Below are positions 43,130 through 55,445 of a stretch of DNA of 64,000 nucleotides, piece after piece. This DNA is from Echinometra lucunter (taxonomy: Eukaryota > Echinodermata > Echinoidea > Camarodonta > Echinometridae): positions 18,595,156-18,659,155 of the forward strand of contig CM057169.1 of the NCBI GenBank assembly GCA_029962745.1. Reading direction: 5' to 3'. Under the pieces are notes generated by a model. It was not told the origin of the DNA. It ran no database searches and saw only the letters and a list, made by a program, of their open reading frames with translations. A program made the position numbers and the translations under genes. Position 1 is the first letter of the stretch, and each line of letters starts with the position of its first letter.

Positions 43130-45016
43130 ACTGGGGCAGAGCGAATTATAGTTCAAATTCTTCCTCGTCTGTACAGCAGTCGTGCTTTATCGTGCCGTGG
43201 CAATATGCCAGGCACATCTCGGCCCTGTTTCAAAAAACTTGTTTTCAATAACAACTGCCACATTTCTATGACAAATTTGCTCTCAGCCAATCAGATGCAA
43301 GGATATCAGTAGCTTATAACAGTTATTGCAACTTGTTATTGATAACAAGTTTTATGAAACGGGGCCCAGCTATATTAGACGGACTAATGCGAGTACAGTA
43401 AACAGCACAAATAAAGGTGGTGAGAATACGAAATGGAGGCCTTTTGTTAGGAATGCCAACCGGGGGGGGGGGGGGTGGGTTCGGTGTGACTTGCCCTCAA
43501 GCCATAATCGACCAGTCCTGGATCCAAAATTTATGTTTTTAATTCTAATCTTAATAGCAAGATTTCGTACGTTGCTCATATCTTTAAGGCTCAATAAAAA
43601 GAAGTAATCCATAGTTTTTGGTCTCCTCATTCCGTCTTTTTCTAGCCCGCCTCCAATTTTTTTTTTTTCTAAAATGAAATTAATTATGATAGGAGTAAAT
43701 ATGGACTATGAGGTGAGGAACATGAAGAAAGCATCAAACCATGCATTTTCACTTTGTTGTTAGCCTCTTCAGTGCTTACGCAATAATAGGAATTCGTTCT
43801 TATCATATACATGTCTTTCTTTCCCATTTCTTATATAATCATATTAAGTTTCGTATATATATTCAAGATTTATTGCCAACTTATTTCAAGTTTTGTATAT
43901 CAGAATTAAAACTGGCCGAATACGATTTTTATGTATTACATTAAAAGATGAAAAGTATCAAATAACATGGAATCCCAGGCCTTCCCCTCAATTTGAAAAT
44001 AACCGGACGAAAAACTAAGAATCAATTTTACACAACCTAAGAATTGGCTGATCATGATTAGAAGTTTCATGTTTAACACTTAGACTAAATTTGCAGGCTT
44101 CCCCATGTGGTACCGCCCCCCCCCCCCTCCCTCAGCTTGGTAGAGCAACACAGGTCGTACATACAGCAATCGTGCTTTGTCATGTCTCGGTGATATACCA
44201 GGCCTGTCATAGCACATAAGCCATGTTTATTGTAGTAATGAGTATATACATGTATCGTAAACATTTGCAAAAGAAGGAGAGAGCGTGATGTTTGCAATGC
44301 TCAGAACAGATAAAAGAAATTTAATGTTCATGAACAATATTATCTATATGAATATGTTTCTTTTTACAAATTGAATGTTGAAATCTTCATTGGACTTCAT
44401 GTTTAAAACACTTTGACTTGGACCAAGACTGTAGGCTTCCCCCTTGTGACACTGCCCCACCCTCTCCAGCTTGGTAGAGTGATACAGTTCAAATTCCTCC
44501 CCGTCCGTACAGCGATTATGCCTGATCATGCCGCGGTGATATGCCAGGCTTCTCGAAGCACATGAAATTGGTTCTCATATTAACCTTACTTTTCACAATT
44601 GTTGGTCTACCCCTCCCTCCCCATCAAAAATTGGTTTAGCGACGCCCTGACAGCAATATCCAATTTTGAGAGGCATCCCTAACATCTCTGCATGATATGT
44701 TAACCACCATAAAGACTTGGTTGCCTGTCGGATCATCATGGATAATATTCTGTTGCCTGGCAGGCAAAGTTAGTCGCATCCTTCTCCCCATTCGAAGTGG
44801 TTTAGCAATACATCTGACACTTTTTAAGCAATTGTCGTAGCCGCTTCCGCCCCCCCCCCCCCTCCATGTAGATCCACAACACACCAGCTGCAGGGGTTGG
44901 TTGAATGCAGCTCAAATTCCTGATCGTCTGCATAGCGATAATTGTGCTTTATCTATCTCACCGCGGTGATATACCAGACCTGTCATGGCACATGAGATTG
45001 GTTCTCATTTCATCTC
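43130..45016 (+). repeat. Four degenerate copies of a 130-180 bp block
   Basis: Blocks near 43150-43212, 44093-44225, 44430-44580 and 44822-45016 share TCAAATTCCTC, GTCTGTACAGC, GTGCTTTATC, GGTGATATRCCAGGC and CACATGARATTGGTTCTCAT in the same order. C runs precede several of them. Confidence 0.6.
43221..43367. mobile_element. MITE with GGGCCCNGTTTCATAAAACTTGTT-type ends
   Basis: The ends GGCCCTGTTTCAAAAAACTT and AAGTTTTATGAAACGGGGCC are inverted. The interior contains AAATTTGCTCTCAGCCAATC, a block also found inverted near 62363-62385, a partial copy. Confidence 0.7.
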
Positions 45017-47976
45017 TAGCTCGTTCGGCAGCTGCATTCTGACATACATGACATACAGGGAACGGACATAACGGGTATGTGACTTCTCATAATAATAATG
45101 ATAAATGATTATGATAATAATAATTACAATAATGATAATAATGATAATAACGAACACTTGTAATGCGCCGGTATCCATCATAAGTTGATGCTCAGATCAT
45201 GGCGCAGTAAAAAAAGGGAGATATAAAACATAAACACAAATATGAGAAAAAGAGATAAATTAAGGTTAGGTTAACCAGGTTTTTAGTGAGATCTTGAAGT
45301 TAATGAGAGAGGATAGAAGGGGATAGATTACGAATGTCTTGTGGGAGGTTATTCCAAATGATGGTCCAGTATATTGAAATGACCGATCACCCCAAGAAAA
45401 ATGAGTTTCTTTTCCATGTTCACTACTTCATCGTGGAAAGAGAGTAGCTGGTTCCGCTGGCGTATGTTAAAAAGTGCAAGAGAGGAAGAACAGCCCTCCT
45501 GCCCTGCTCGTTTCCAACCCCCGACCTTGCCCAGATGAATAGATGAATAAATGAATAAACAAATTAGTTAATCAGTTAATACAGAAATGAATACATTGTT
45601 GTTGTATTCATTTCTTTATTTCAAAGAAAAATACTATACAAGTATACATGGTATAGATGTACAAAGTAATGAAACAATCAGAACCAGGTCCATGAATCTA
45701 TTCCGGCTCAAGGCAGGTTTAAAAATGAAAGTGAATGAATGAATGAATAAATTAATAAACAAAACAATCTATAGAAAATGTATTTACAAATAGATGAATG
45801 AAAATTCTAATCGTATAGTGCCACTCAAAGAATTTGCCTAATTTCTGCAGTATAATTGATCAACGTCGTAACTCGTTAGTTCGTTTTGCTCAAAATTGTG
45901 ACAGATATATCAATAAGGCTGAATGAATGAAATACAAATATATACACACACAAAAATTATCTTTGTTTGGCATTTTGGGTAATTGCTCCCTTCCCCCTCC
46001 CCTCCCCCTTTCACTTGCAAATCCTGGATAATGCATCCCTGAGCTCGTAGGTTGTAAATAGATTTGGCGACATTAGCTTTCGAACGCTTCATACCCATGT
46101 TACCTGTGGAACAGTTCTTCAGTTCAGACAACCTTGTCTGGTATTCGAAATAGGTGAATAGTTGACTGGTGGGGGTATTTAGTGCTTACGTAGGGAGCTG
46201 TCTGACATAGCTCAGGACGGAAATAGCATAAAATGACTTTTTGATGATCATGAAGAGTTTTTCTGAACGGTTGGAATAGTTGGTGTGGGATAGATAGCAA
46301 GGGCAATCTCTCCCACTTGATATCCGACTGTATTTCTGTTTGTATATCTTTGAACTCTTGCAGTAACTCAGTGGATAATTATAAATCAAAAAGAATACCT
46401 TGGTCTCCCTTAGCAGCTTTATCCAGGTCCTCTAGCATGTTTTATTGCTGTTTTTATTGTCGTTCTCCTCTCACACTCACGCCTGCATTCACACACACAA
46501 GCGCACGCACGCACAAAAGTTCTACAACAGGGTAATAAGAAAGGAATTATCAATTTTGTTGTCAAGGGCAAATGCAGCATCATGAAGGGGGCGAAAATTG
46601 TTGCAAAAGGTCGGCTAGATAACAAGTACATTGCCCATTACCATGACTACAAGAGCTTAAAAAGGGGCAGCCGTTGAATTCTCCATATGCATACGCCTCT
46701 GGTTTCATAGATATATGGGAGGCAGTGTCCCTCCTATTCTAGCAGGGTGAATTCTAGCAGTAAGAATTCAGATATATGGCATTTTCACTGCCAGCATAAC
46801 CAGTCATCTAAGAGTAGGACAACTGGAAGCAATATTGATGGAGAATGTATTGCAACTATGAAACTGTGACCTGCCAAACAGGGTTACCTCAGATGATGAG
46901 CCAAACGAAAATCAAAGGGCGCTACTCACTACAAAGACTTCTCCAGAGGCGGCACCAGGGGAAAGGGCCATCCCTCCCCTTCTAGCCTCTCCCCCTCCTG
47001 TGTCAGCTTTTGCATGTCTTGTCCATTAAAAAAAAACTATAAAGAAGCTTTAAACGCCGCCCCTTCCTTACCGTGATCTACCCTCACCCCTTACACACGC
47101 ACACACGCATGCAACACTTTCCCTCACCTACATACAACTTTGTCCCTCCATAGGAGATTTGCCCTTTCATACTACTGCTCCAGTTACACTATGCACACGA
47201 TTATCATATCGCTGCTTGAGTTCATGTATCATAGGCACTGTATATGTCGGACCCCTGATGGGATTCAATTACAATTTTAAATTCATGTACAGTATGCGGG
47301 TCAACGCACTTTGCCCCACGATAGGGTTACCATTTCTTATGTCGATCAAGTAAAGAGCCATTTTGTTTCGTTTGCATTTTCAAACTGCATTCTGAGAGCT
47401 ATAACATTGATCCAAGTGAAAACATTGGTAGTAGATATGACACAGAATAAAAGCTCTTTACGCTTATTGATTATCTCTTAGTCTATTCTTTAAACACCTC
47501 CGTTAAAGTACAAAAAACTTCTTCGTTTAAGTATAACTTACCGAGTGGTCTGAACATAAAACGCATATCTTACGCTACTGATTGAATCGGCATGATCGGA
47601 AAGGCCCATCAACGGTACCCGAAGGACTAGCACCATCAGATTTTGTACTAGGGGAAATTACAATGATTTAAGGGATTGATTTTTACTTTTTCAAAATAGA
47701 GTTGAGCTTCCAGAAAAGAATACTATTCATTAAACAAACAACAACAAAAAAACAGGAGGGGTGGGAACCACGCAATGACACCTTTGTGTGGCCAAACATC
47801 TATACATCTTTCAAGACAATAATGTAAATGGAAAAAGGCTTGTATAGGCTACTATTAACTTAACCCTCATCCGTAATTAGCAATACCCAAAGTCAGCTTT
47901 CAGATTTAGTTGGGGTGAGTAAGAAATAATCCTGCTTCCCATAAGAGTTTAAAATTTTCAAACTTATTTGGGTAAA
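45017..47976. other. Intergenic, mostly unrecognised
   Basis: ATA/AAT microsatellite at 45090-45160 and an old-repeat-like stretch at 45160-45500. No gene is supported. Confidence 0.4.
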
Positions 47977-48526
47977 CTATTACCTGTGGATCTCGCGGTG
48001 CCGCCACGGCGCTATTGTCCTTTGGCAAGATATGAATCTACATTTGCCACTCTCCACCCAGGAGCAAATGGGTACCTGTGAGGATTGCTGAAAGCCAATG
48101 TGACTGCCTTTGCCATTGCCCTGCATGTACGCATGTGAACGGTGCAAAATGGTAGGAATGCTCCCTAAGGAGTGGAGATGGTGCACACTTGTGTGCTGGC
48201 TAGAAATCCAGCGATCAGGGGTAATGATACACTCTAAAAAAAAAAGAATTGGTCATAACAACCAATGTGTTGGTGAATATGTGTCCTACTAAAGAAATTG
48301 GTCAAAATCAACCAAAATATTGGTACATTTTAACCAATAATTTGGTCAATCTTAACCAATAATTTGGTCAATTTTGACCAATATTTTTGGTCGGACACAT
48401 ATTCACCAACACATTGGTTGTTCTCACCAATCCTTTTTTAGAGTGTAGTAACATTGTAAAGCACATTGAAGTATTAATGTAATGCACTATGCAAATGTAA
48501 ATATATCATTATATTATTATTATGAC
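47977..48526 (+). mobile_element. SINE interrupted by a MITE
   Basis: The body shares CCTTTGGCAAGATATGAATC and TACATTTGCCAC with the complete tRNA-headed SINE at 57745-57940. The tRNA-like head is reduced. The 3' part resumes after 48447 with TTGTAAAGCACATTGAAG, ATGCAAATGTAAATA and a TTA tail, as in SINEs that share LINE 3' ends. Confidence 0.7.
48230..48445. mobile_element. TA-flanked MITE nested in a SINE
   Basis: The termini CACTCTAAAAAA and TTTTTTAGAGTG are flanked by TA on both sides (48228-48229, 48446-48447), fitting a Tc1/mariner-type insertion. The inverted arms extend through AACCAATGTGTTGGTGAATA and its complement. The centre repeats TTGGTCAAN(3-6)AACCAATA. Confidence 0.88.
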
Positions 48527-50326
48527 ATACAGGTTTTCGTATGGGGTATTTTCAAGTACAACCCAGAGACCATGTATCTAACATGTCTAAAGACGTGTTC
48601 TGGGTCGTACCTCTCCTGAGCCACATTAGTCTACTTGAGTATGAATCATCATTGTGTATCATTACCAGATGTTTAGATGAGGCTACCGTCCTTGGATGCA
48701 ATGAGTCATTGTTTGAGCTCATCTAGGATTACTAGGAGATGATCTCACTCACCTCTAGAATTTCCCTGCACCTAATTGCCATCAAGATTTCGTCTGCTGA
48801 CTCTCGTGATTGATATCTCAAATGCATTGACGGGAAGAGGGGCACAACCGGTAGGTGCCCTCTGCCCCCTTCTATATGAATATCCAATCTACATATCGTA
48901 TTACCTTTGACACCCCCCCCCCCCTCCCCATCCATTCAATTTTTCTACCAAGTGGCAACTGAAAGCTTGATACCTTTTTTTATCACCAAGATCATATATT
49001 TTCATCACTTTTGCTGCCTTCGGAAATTTATTTTGGAACCCCCCCCCCCTCTCTCTCTTTCTTTTCTATCCATTCTCCTGAAATTGCCACGGTTATATTG
49101 GTTCTTATGTCCCTGTATGCACCCGTGTCGTAGCATCATGTAGGACGTGATGAACAGTGAGTCTGTAGAGAGGTGGGGGCGACACCGCTCTCTTCGAAAT
49201 TTCTGTCAGCAAGTTCCGGTTAGTCGACAGCAATTGCGAGATTTTTATCCGTTGACGCCCCCCCCCCCAAAAAAAAGTGAATACCCTTTCCCAAAAAAAG
49301 TGAATACCCTTTCCCTTTCTTTCTTTCAATTTTTCTTATTGTCAAACATATTCCGCGAATTTACGGGCGACACCACTGACAATGAATGATTGCGTAGACG
49401 AACAAAGATTTGTTCCCGACTCTAAGAACATGATCACTCGACCATACCGGCCTACAAAATATAAAGGACATTAGAGAGATTGGAATGAGGGAGGTACGTG
49501 CTGAACTTCAATAACTGTCGACAAGTATGGTGAATGATTTCAAACAAGCAAAATAATGATAGGCTATTCAATCAAGCGGCGCTCATTTGTAAATTTAATT
49601 GGTGTATATCAAAAAGAAATAAGTGAAATTAGATGTCAAAATCTGACGAATGCATTGGGGAATAATTTCCAAGATGTAAACAAAAATATTCAGTTTTCAT
49701 TAATGGCCGATACCGTTTCAAGAACTTTTAAATGGGGATGTCACAGCCCCCGTCGCGGCACCCCGCCTCCCCCCCACATGAGGTCATGGGCAGATGGTGT
49801 TTAATTCGTTAATAGTTTTGAATTACCAGCGGTTCTTTACATCATTTTGTGCTCCTGCGAAAAGAGAAATGAATGAAAACATAAAAATACATGTTGATAG
49901 CATGAAATATAAGACTTCCAGTCAATTCTTACTTACATATCAATCGATAAATTTTGTTCTGACAAAAAAAAAAAAAAAAAAAAAAAAAAATTTAGGGGTG
50001 TGTTAGTGAGAGGGGATCAGTGACAAGATTATCCAAATACCAGTAATACTTATGTTTGCTTTGCACGAAGCATTCTGTCATATAACCATGATATGTTTTT
50101 ATCATTGTGATACAGGGCCCCTTGGTCGTGCAGTTTGTATAACTGAAAGGGCTACCCTGTTACACTAAAACGACAAATAAATGAATAGATAAATACAATT
50201 CTGGTGTTAATAGGTTTTCTATGGCCCCTTTTGAAGTAAATGTCATCCCTTTGGAACCATTACCACATGAATTATTCTATAATTATATTTTTTCCATTTT
50301 TCCAAATGAATTCTCTCTATTGTCAG
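48527..50326. other. Intergenic, nothing recognised
   Basis: C runs near 48910, 49038 and 49258, a two-copy AAAGTGAATACCCTTTCCC repeat near 49275-49320 and a poly-A run at 49965-49990. Confidence 0.4.
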
Positions 50327-50366
50327 GTACTTATCAATAAACTGACCACAATCTAACAAGTATAGC

Positions 50367-53300
50367 ATGGCAAGCAGTGTAGTCCGGGCTGAAGACATTG
50401 ATCGTGAGTTCCTTCAGTGTCCCCTTTGCATCGACCGTCTCCAGAAACCAAAGGTTCTCCCCTGTCAACACACCTTCTGCGTCGGTTGTCTCGAGCTATG
50501 GGTGGCAAAGAACAACGACAGTCTCTCCTGTCCAGTCTGCCGCAACGATTACGAGCTTCCCCGGGGCGGTGTCCAGGCTCTCCCCGACAACTTCTTCGTC
50601 AACAGCATCATCGATTTCATCGGTCGAAAGCGGCAGGTGTCGGCAGCGGCTCCGACTTGTCACGGGTGTGAGAACGAGGCTTTGCACTACTGCAGAGACT
50701 GCGAAGAGGAGCTGTGCTTCGACTGCGCCAGTGCCCATCGCCGACTTCGCTTGACGAAGAATCATAGGTTAACGACATTAGACGAACACCAGGTAAGGAA
50801 TCCATTTGATCTCCAATTTTGTTATGGTTAAGTTGACGCTGTATGACTGTTAATCATATAGGTTATTACAGTCGTCTTTCATACACAGATATATAAACAG
50901 ATTCGGGATATGCCAGTTGTTATTGTTTCCCTATTAAGAATGCAATAAAAGCTGTTTATTCTAATAAAATCTTCAATAGTGATTTGTCAAAAGGACTCAT
51001 CGAGTGCTAAGATCTCATTCCATCTGTTTCACATCCCCATGATATCTTTCTACTCATAATTCCGTAAGGATCATCTAAGAATTTTTTTGAGGTCTTCATT
51101 TTGATATCTTTCTATGCAAACGAGGGGTGATTAATAATCTGTCATGTCACAATATGTGTCTTAGAAATATCTCCTTTGTAATAAAAACTGAAAAGAGACC
51201 CTTATCGTAGCAACAAAAAAAAACCAAACAAAAAAAAAAACAAAGAAAATAATAGTGCCTCTAGAGAAGGGAATGTGTAATGTTATAGAAACGTTCTTAA
51301 TTTTCACATACATTTATGAATCATCTACATCCGACAATACGTTAACTGTACGTATATAAACACACCTTCCTGTTCCAACAGTCGAGTGGCATGCGAGTAG
51401 ACTGTGACTTCGCCAAGCAGGATGACAAGATGTGCAGGAGTCATCATGGATATCCTCTGGAGCTCTTCTGCCATTCCTGTGACATTCCCATTTGCCGTCT
51501 ATGTGTGCTTAAGGACCACCCACCCCCCAAACACGTGCATGCCACGCTGCAGGAGACTGCAGCCATTCGTCGGAAGACCCTTGGCACCCTGGCGGCAGCG
51601 GCCAAGGAAAAGGTGTCCGGCCTTCGAGACTCTGTCACAATCCTAAAGGTAACGTAGGAAATGGACAGCTTTTGTTTGTGTGGAGGTTTCAATAACCTAT
51701 CAATTGAAAAGACAATTATGTCTTTTTCTGTCACTTTATATCTCTGTACAGGTGTTTCCATCCATCTGAGACATAAGAGACATGCTAGAGTGCAAAAGGA
51801 TACACAGTGCTTGATATCATATCACATGTAGGCCTACTCGCTAAGGAACGGATATAAGGTCATTCAAGGAATAACTGGTTGCATATTTAAGTTGAATAGT
51901 AAAGAACATATGAATGTGACTTGCTAAACACGTATGCGTCTTTGTAGAGATTATATAGAGCCCCTTCGCGGTTCATAATCTGTTCATAGTCCGCTCTCTT
52001 ATCCACTATACCACAATATTTGCATTATATTTCTTTCTCCCTATGCGAATCGGCAAATTGACCTTGCCTCATATTCATAATATAATAGTGTAGTAGAAAA
52101 GTAAAAAATCAATGTTTAATTGAAAACATGATGGAAATTAGACTCCTTTATGACTGTTGGGATAAAACCAGACGGAGTCATGGAGTTGAAGATATTGTAG
52201 GTTGCCTAATCATGCGTTAAGATATGGATATACTTGTATTCTTGGCTGAAAGTTACCATCGTTTCACATCGATTTAATATCGTTACTTCCTTTTTGCTGC
52301 AGGAGACTCAACGTCGCTTGAAAATGAACCGCGATCGCATCGACGCTCAAATCAAACAAAGAAAACAGAAGATGATCGAGATGATTGAGCTCTTCGAGCA
52401 AGAAGCCGGAGCGGAACTTGGCGAGGAATTCTCGTCCAGAGACACAAAGTTAGAAGAAGAGATAGAGACGAAGCAACGCCTGTTGGACAAGACTGTCAGT
52501 GTCTGCAATGTCTTGGAGAATCTCCATGGGGAAGGAGACGACCATGCATTGCTATATATTAGTCGAGACACTACTTGGAAATTGGAAGAATCGATTAACT
52601 TCAGCGCCGGTATCGAGACGGAGGACAATGGTTACATTGGATTTAACGTTGGCGAGGACAGTTACGATCGCGCAGCAGCGTTCGGACAGGTGCAAAGCCC
52701 GACATTAACCTCGACATCGCACATCGCCATCGGACTCCAACCGTCGTGCCCTCCCGTCATCTCCGCAGGCGAAGACGTGTGCCTTACGGTCACCACGCGG
52801 AATGCTGGAGGGCAACGGGTGAGGACTGGAGGTGCACCGGTGACCGCTAAGCTCTGCTCGCCGGCTGGTGAGGTCGGTATTGCCAGGGTGAGGGATCGCA
52901 TGGACGGCAACTACGATATCACTTTTAGACCAAACTGCGCGGGAAAGCATCGACTGATTGTGTCTGTCTTTGGCAAGCAGATTGGGGAGAGCCCTCTGGA
53001 GTTTGATGTGATGCAACCAGAGAGACAGGTAAATGATCATATACAGAGTATATATAAGTATTTTGTGATGCTATAAACGGCAATCACGTGTATGTAATGT
53101 AAAAGCCACTGTTTTCTTTTGGCTTTTCATTACTATGATTTTCTCCTTTCAGATAAAAACCCTGATCTGTATGAAAGTAGATGGTTTTAAAGCAACACCG
53201 GAGATATTGGCAATATTGACAATCGATCCTTTCTCTTCCCTATTTCTGTTGATCCAAATTATTGATGCATCAAACAAGTGACACAATTTATGGTACAAAA

Positions 53301-55445
53301 TTTTTCTGCAAATCCTCTCTGCATTTTCTCCCTGTTCTCCCTTCCTTCCGTCTTCTCAAAGCCGAGCTTCATCTTTTGTTCTTTTCTTCTTCTTCTTCCT
53401 CCTCTTCTTCTTCATTATCATTTCCTCCTCCTTAATACATGTTGTATTCGTTTTCTTGTTACACTATTTTTTAAAACTTTTTTTTTTTCTCTCTTTCTTT
53501 TACTTATTTTTTGTTGTATGCTTTTTCATCTCTCTACTATTTCATGATTCGCCATATTCTCCTTCATCTCCTACATTTTCTTTTAAACTTTTCCTCTTAT
53601 TACTCTTTTTATTTGATTTATTGTTTTATTTCGACAGGGGAGCCGTTTCAATTAAACTGACCAACAAGGGTCCCTGTGCCAACAATTATATAATACATTT
53701 ACAGAGCTCATAAACACATGTTAACATCTTCTGCTTCATCATCATCTTCATCATCACCTTCTTCTATCCACCTCCTTGTTCTATTCTAATTTCAAAACAG
53801 GTTATCACTTTCGGTAATCTAACGACGTCGGGCGTCAACCCTTTCATGGCCGATGCTCGATTACGGGAACCTTGGGGCGTGACGGTGTCGGATCGCACGG
53901 GCCTTATTTACGTCGCCGACACGGGCAACAGCTGCATCCGTGTCTTCGACATTGACGGCAACGCCAAGGGCCAGATCAGCTTCCCCAACTTCGCCCAGCG
54001 TTTCGAGCCCGTCGATCTGACACTCAACAACGATGACAACCTGGTGATCACTGACCACAGAAATCAGCAGGTGAATGCCTTTATCAGCCTGTCGCCCCGT
54101 GAAGACAGTATCTAGCACACTGACATTATTATGTAAATCATCTGAATACTTCAACTACTTTGACGATATTCAGTACCATAGCGGTATATTGCTGTGTTAA
54201 ATATCTTAAAGAGCTGATCTGATGATCTGTATTTCACAGCAAAATGACTAAATGTTCATGTTAAGTTTTAATAAAGTAGCTACCTGGTAAAAAAAACTGT
54301 TTTCCAGGATTCAGAAGTAGAGATTGAAATAAATTTCATTCTTTAGCCGACTAGAATTATAGACTCCTACTTGCCTGCTGGTGGTGTATATAAATGTTTC
54401 ATGGAACAGGAACAGATTATTGATCATTAATGCTATCACTTTCATCCTTTATTTCTACTCGTTACAAGGGTTCGTCAATCTAATACAAAACTTTGTTCAG
54501 TGAAAATGAATTTTCAACTTTTTTTGATAGGTGCTAGTATGCAACCAGGACGGAACGCTCACCCAGATCTTCGGCGCAGCTGAACTCCGACGACCTTGTG
54601 GCGTAGCCGTCAACAGCCTCGGCTACGTGTATGTGACTGACCACGAGTCTCACTGTGTACGCGTTTACGACCCCGACGGGCTTCACATACGTGATATGGG
54701 AGGGTACGGAAACACCTTGGGCTACTTCAGAGGGCCGATCTCGGCTGCTGTCAACAGCAAGGATGAACTGATCGTGTCTGATCGTGACAACCATCGTCTG
54801 CAGGTAAAATATCATTAGTCATTATTTAAGCCTTGTGCGCATAATTATGACAGGGTATCCACTACGAATTCTAAAACTCACGTTTTTATCTACTTTCGCG
54901 ATAGCTTGCTGGTTTTTATGCTGAAAACCGTTTCAAGAAAGCTTGAAAAAAAAAACTTTTTATATAATGCTAATCTGCTGAAAATTGAAACCATTCTTTT
55001 ATCTTATCCCTCATATCAACCTTTCGTGTCTTTTTTTTAAAAAACAATTACCCTTCGATATCTACCGCTCCATCTCCTCTTACCCCTCCATCTATTTCTG
55101 TCATCTTTCTCTCGATCTATCCTTTCACCTGTTCCTCCTCATGTCTCTCCTGTACACTAGGTCTTTGACACGGATGGTGAATATCTCCTCGAGGTGACGC
55201 CGTCTGGTGAAGGCGACGACGAATTCAAGTACCCGACCGGCGTCGCCACCGACATCAATGATAACATCTATGTGTGCAACGACTGGAATGGTCGCGTGCT
55301 CAAGTTCAATCCAGACGGAACCTTCATCAAACGCGTTGACGGCGACGAGGATGGTCTCCGCTACCCAAACGGCATCGCAGTCACTGATGACGGCAAGGTG
55401 GTGGTCGTTGATTACGGCAACGACTGCGTGAAGGTCTTTGCCTAG
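50367..55445 (+). CDS. TRIM-NHL E3 ubiquitin ligase (RING, two B-boxes, coiled coil, filamin, NHL)
   Basis: Coding exons are 50367-50792, 51382-51648, 52303-53028, 53801-54070, 54531-54803 and 55161-55445. All are phase 0 with GT-AG introns, giving 748 aa. The C3HC4 RING (Cys18, 21, 33, His35, Cys38, 41, 55, 58) marks it as a ubiquitin ligase. B-box 1 spans 98-133 and B-box 2 spans 160-195, each with its Cys/His set. A coiled coil (about 200-335) is followed by a filamin repeat (about 374-467) and an NHL propeller (474-748). NHL cues include REPWGVTVSDRTGLIYVADT, GVAVNSLGYVYVTD and NGIAVTDDGKVVVVDYGN. The RING and following segment resemble TRIM2/TRIM3; two B-boxes plus filamin and NHL match TRIM71/LIN-41. 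I therefore leave the symbol open. NHL-TRIM proteins act in protein turnover and, in some members, mRNA binding. The coding exons are clearly GC-richer than the flanks. An acceptor at 50326 shows that the 5' UTR is spliced. Confidence 0.93.
53300..53640. repeat. Pyrimidine-rich tract in a TRIM-NHL intron
   Basis: CTT/TTC-rich sequence in the third intron between coding exons. The Phe/Leu frames are artefacts. Confidence 0.8.
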
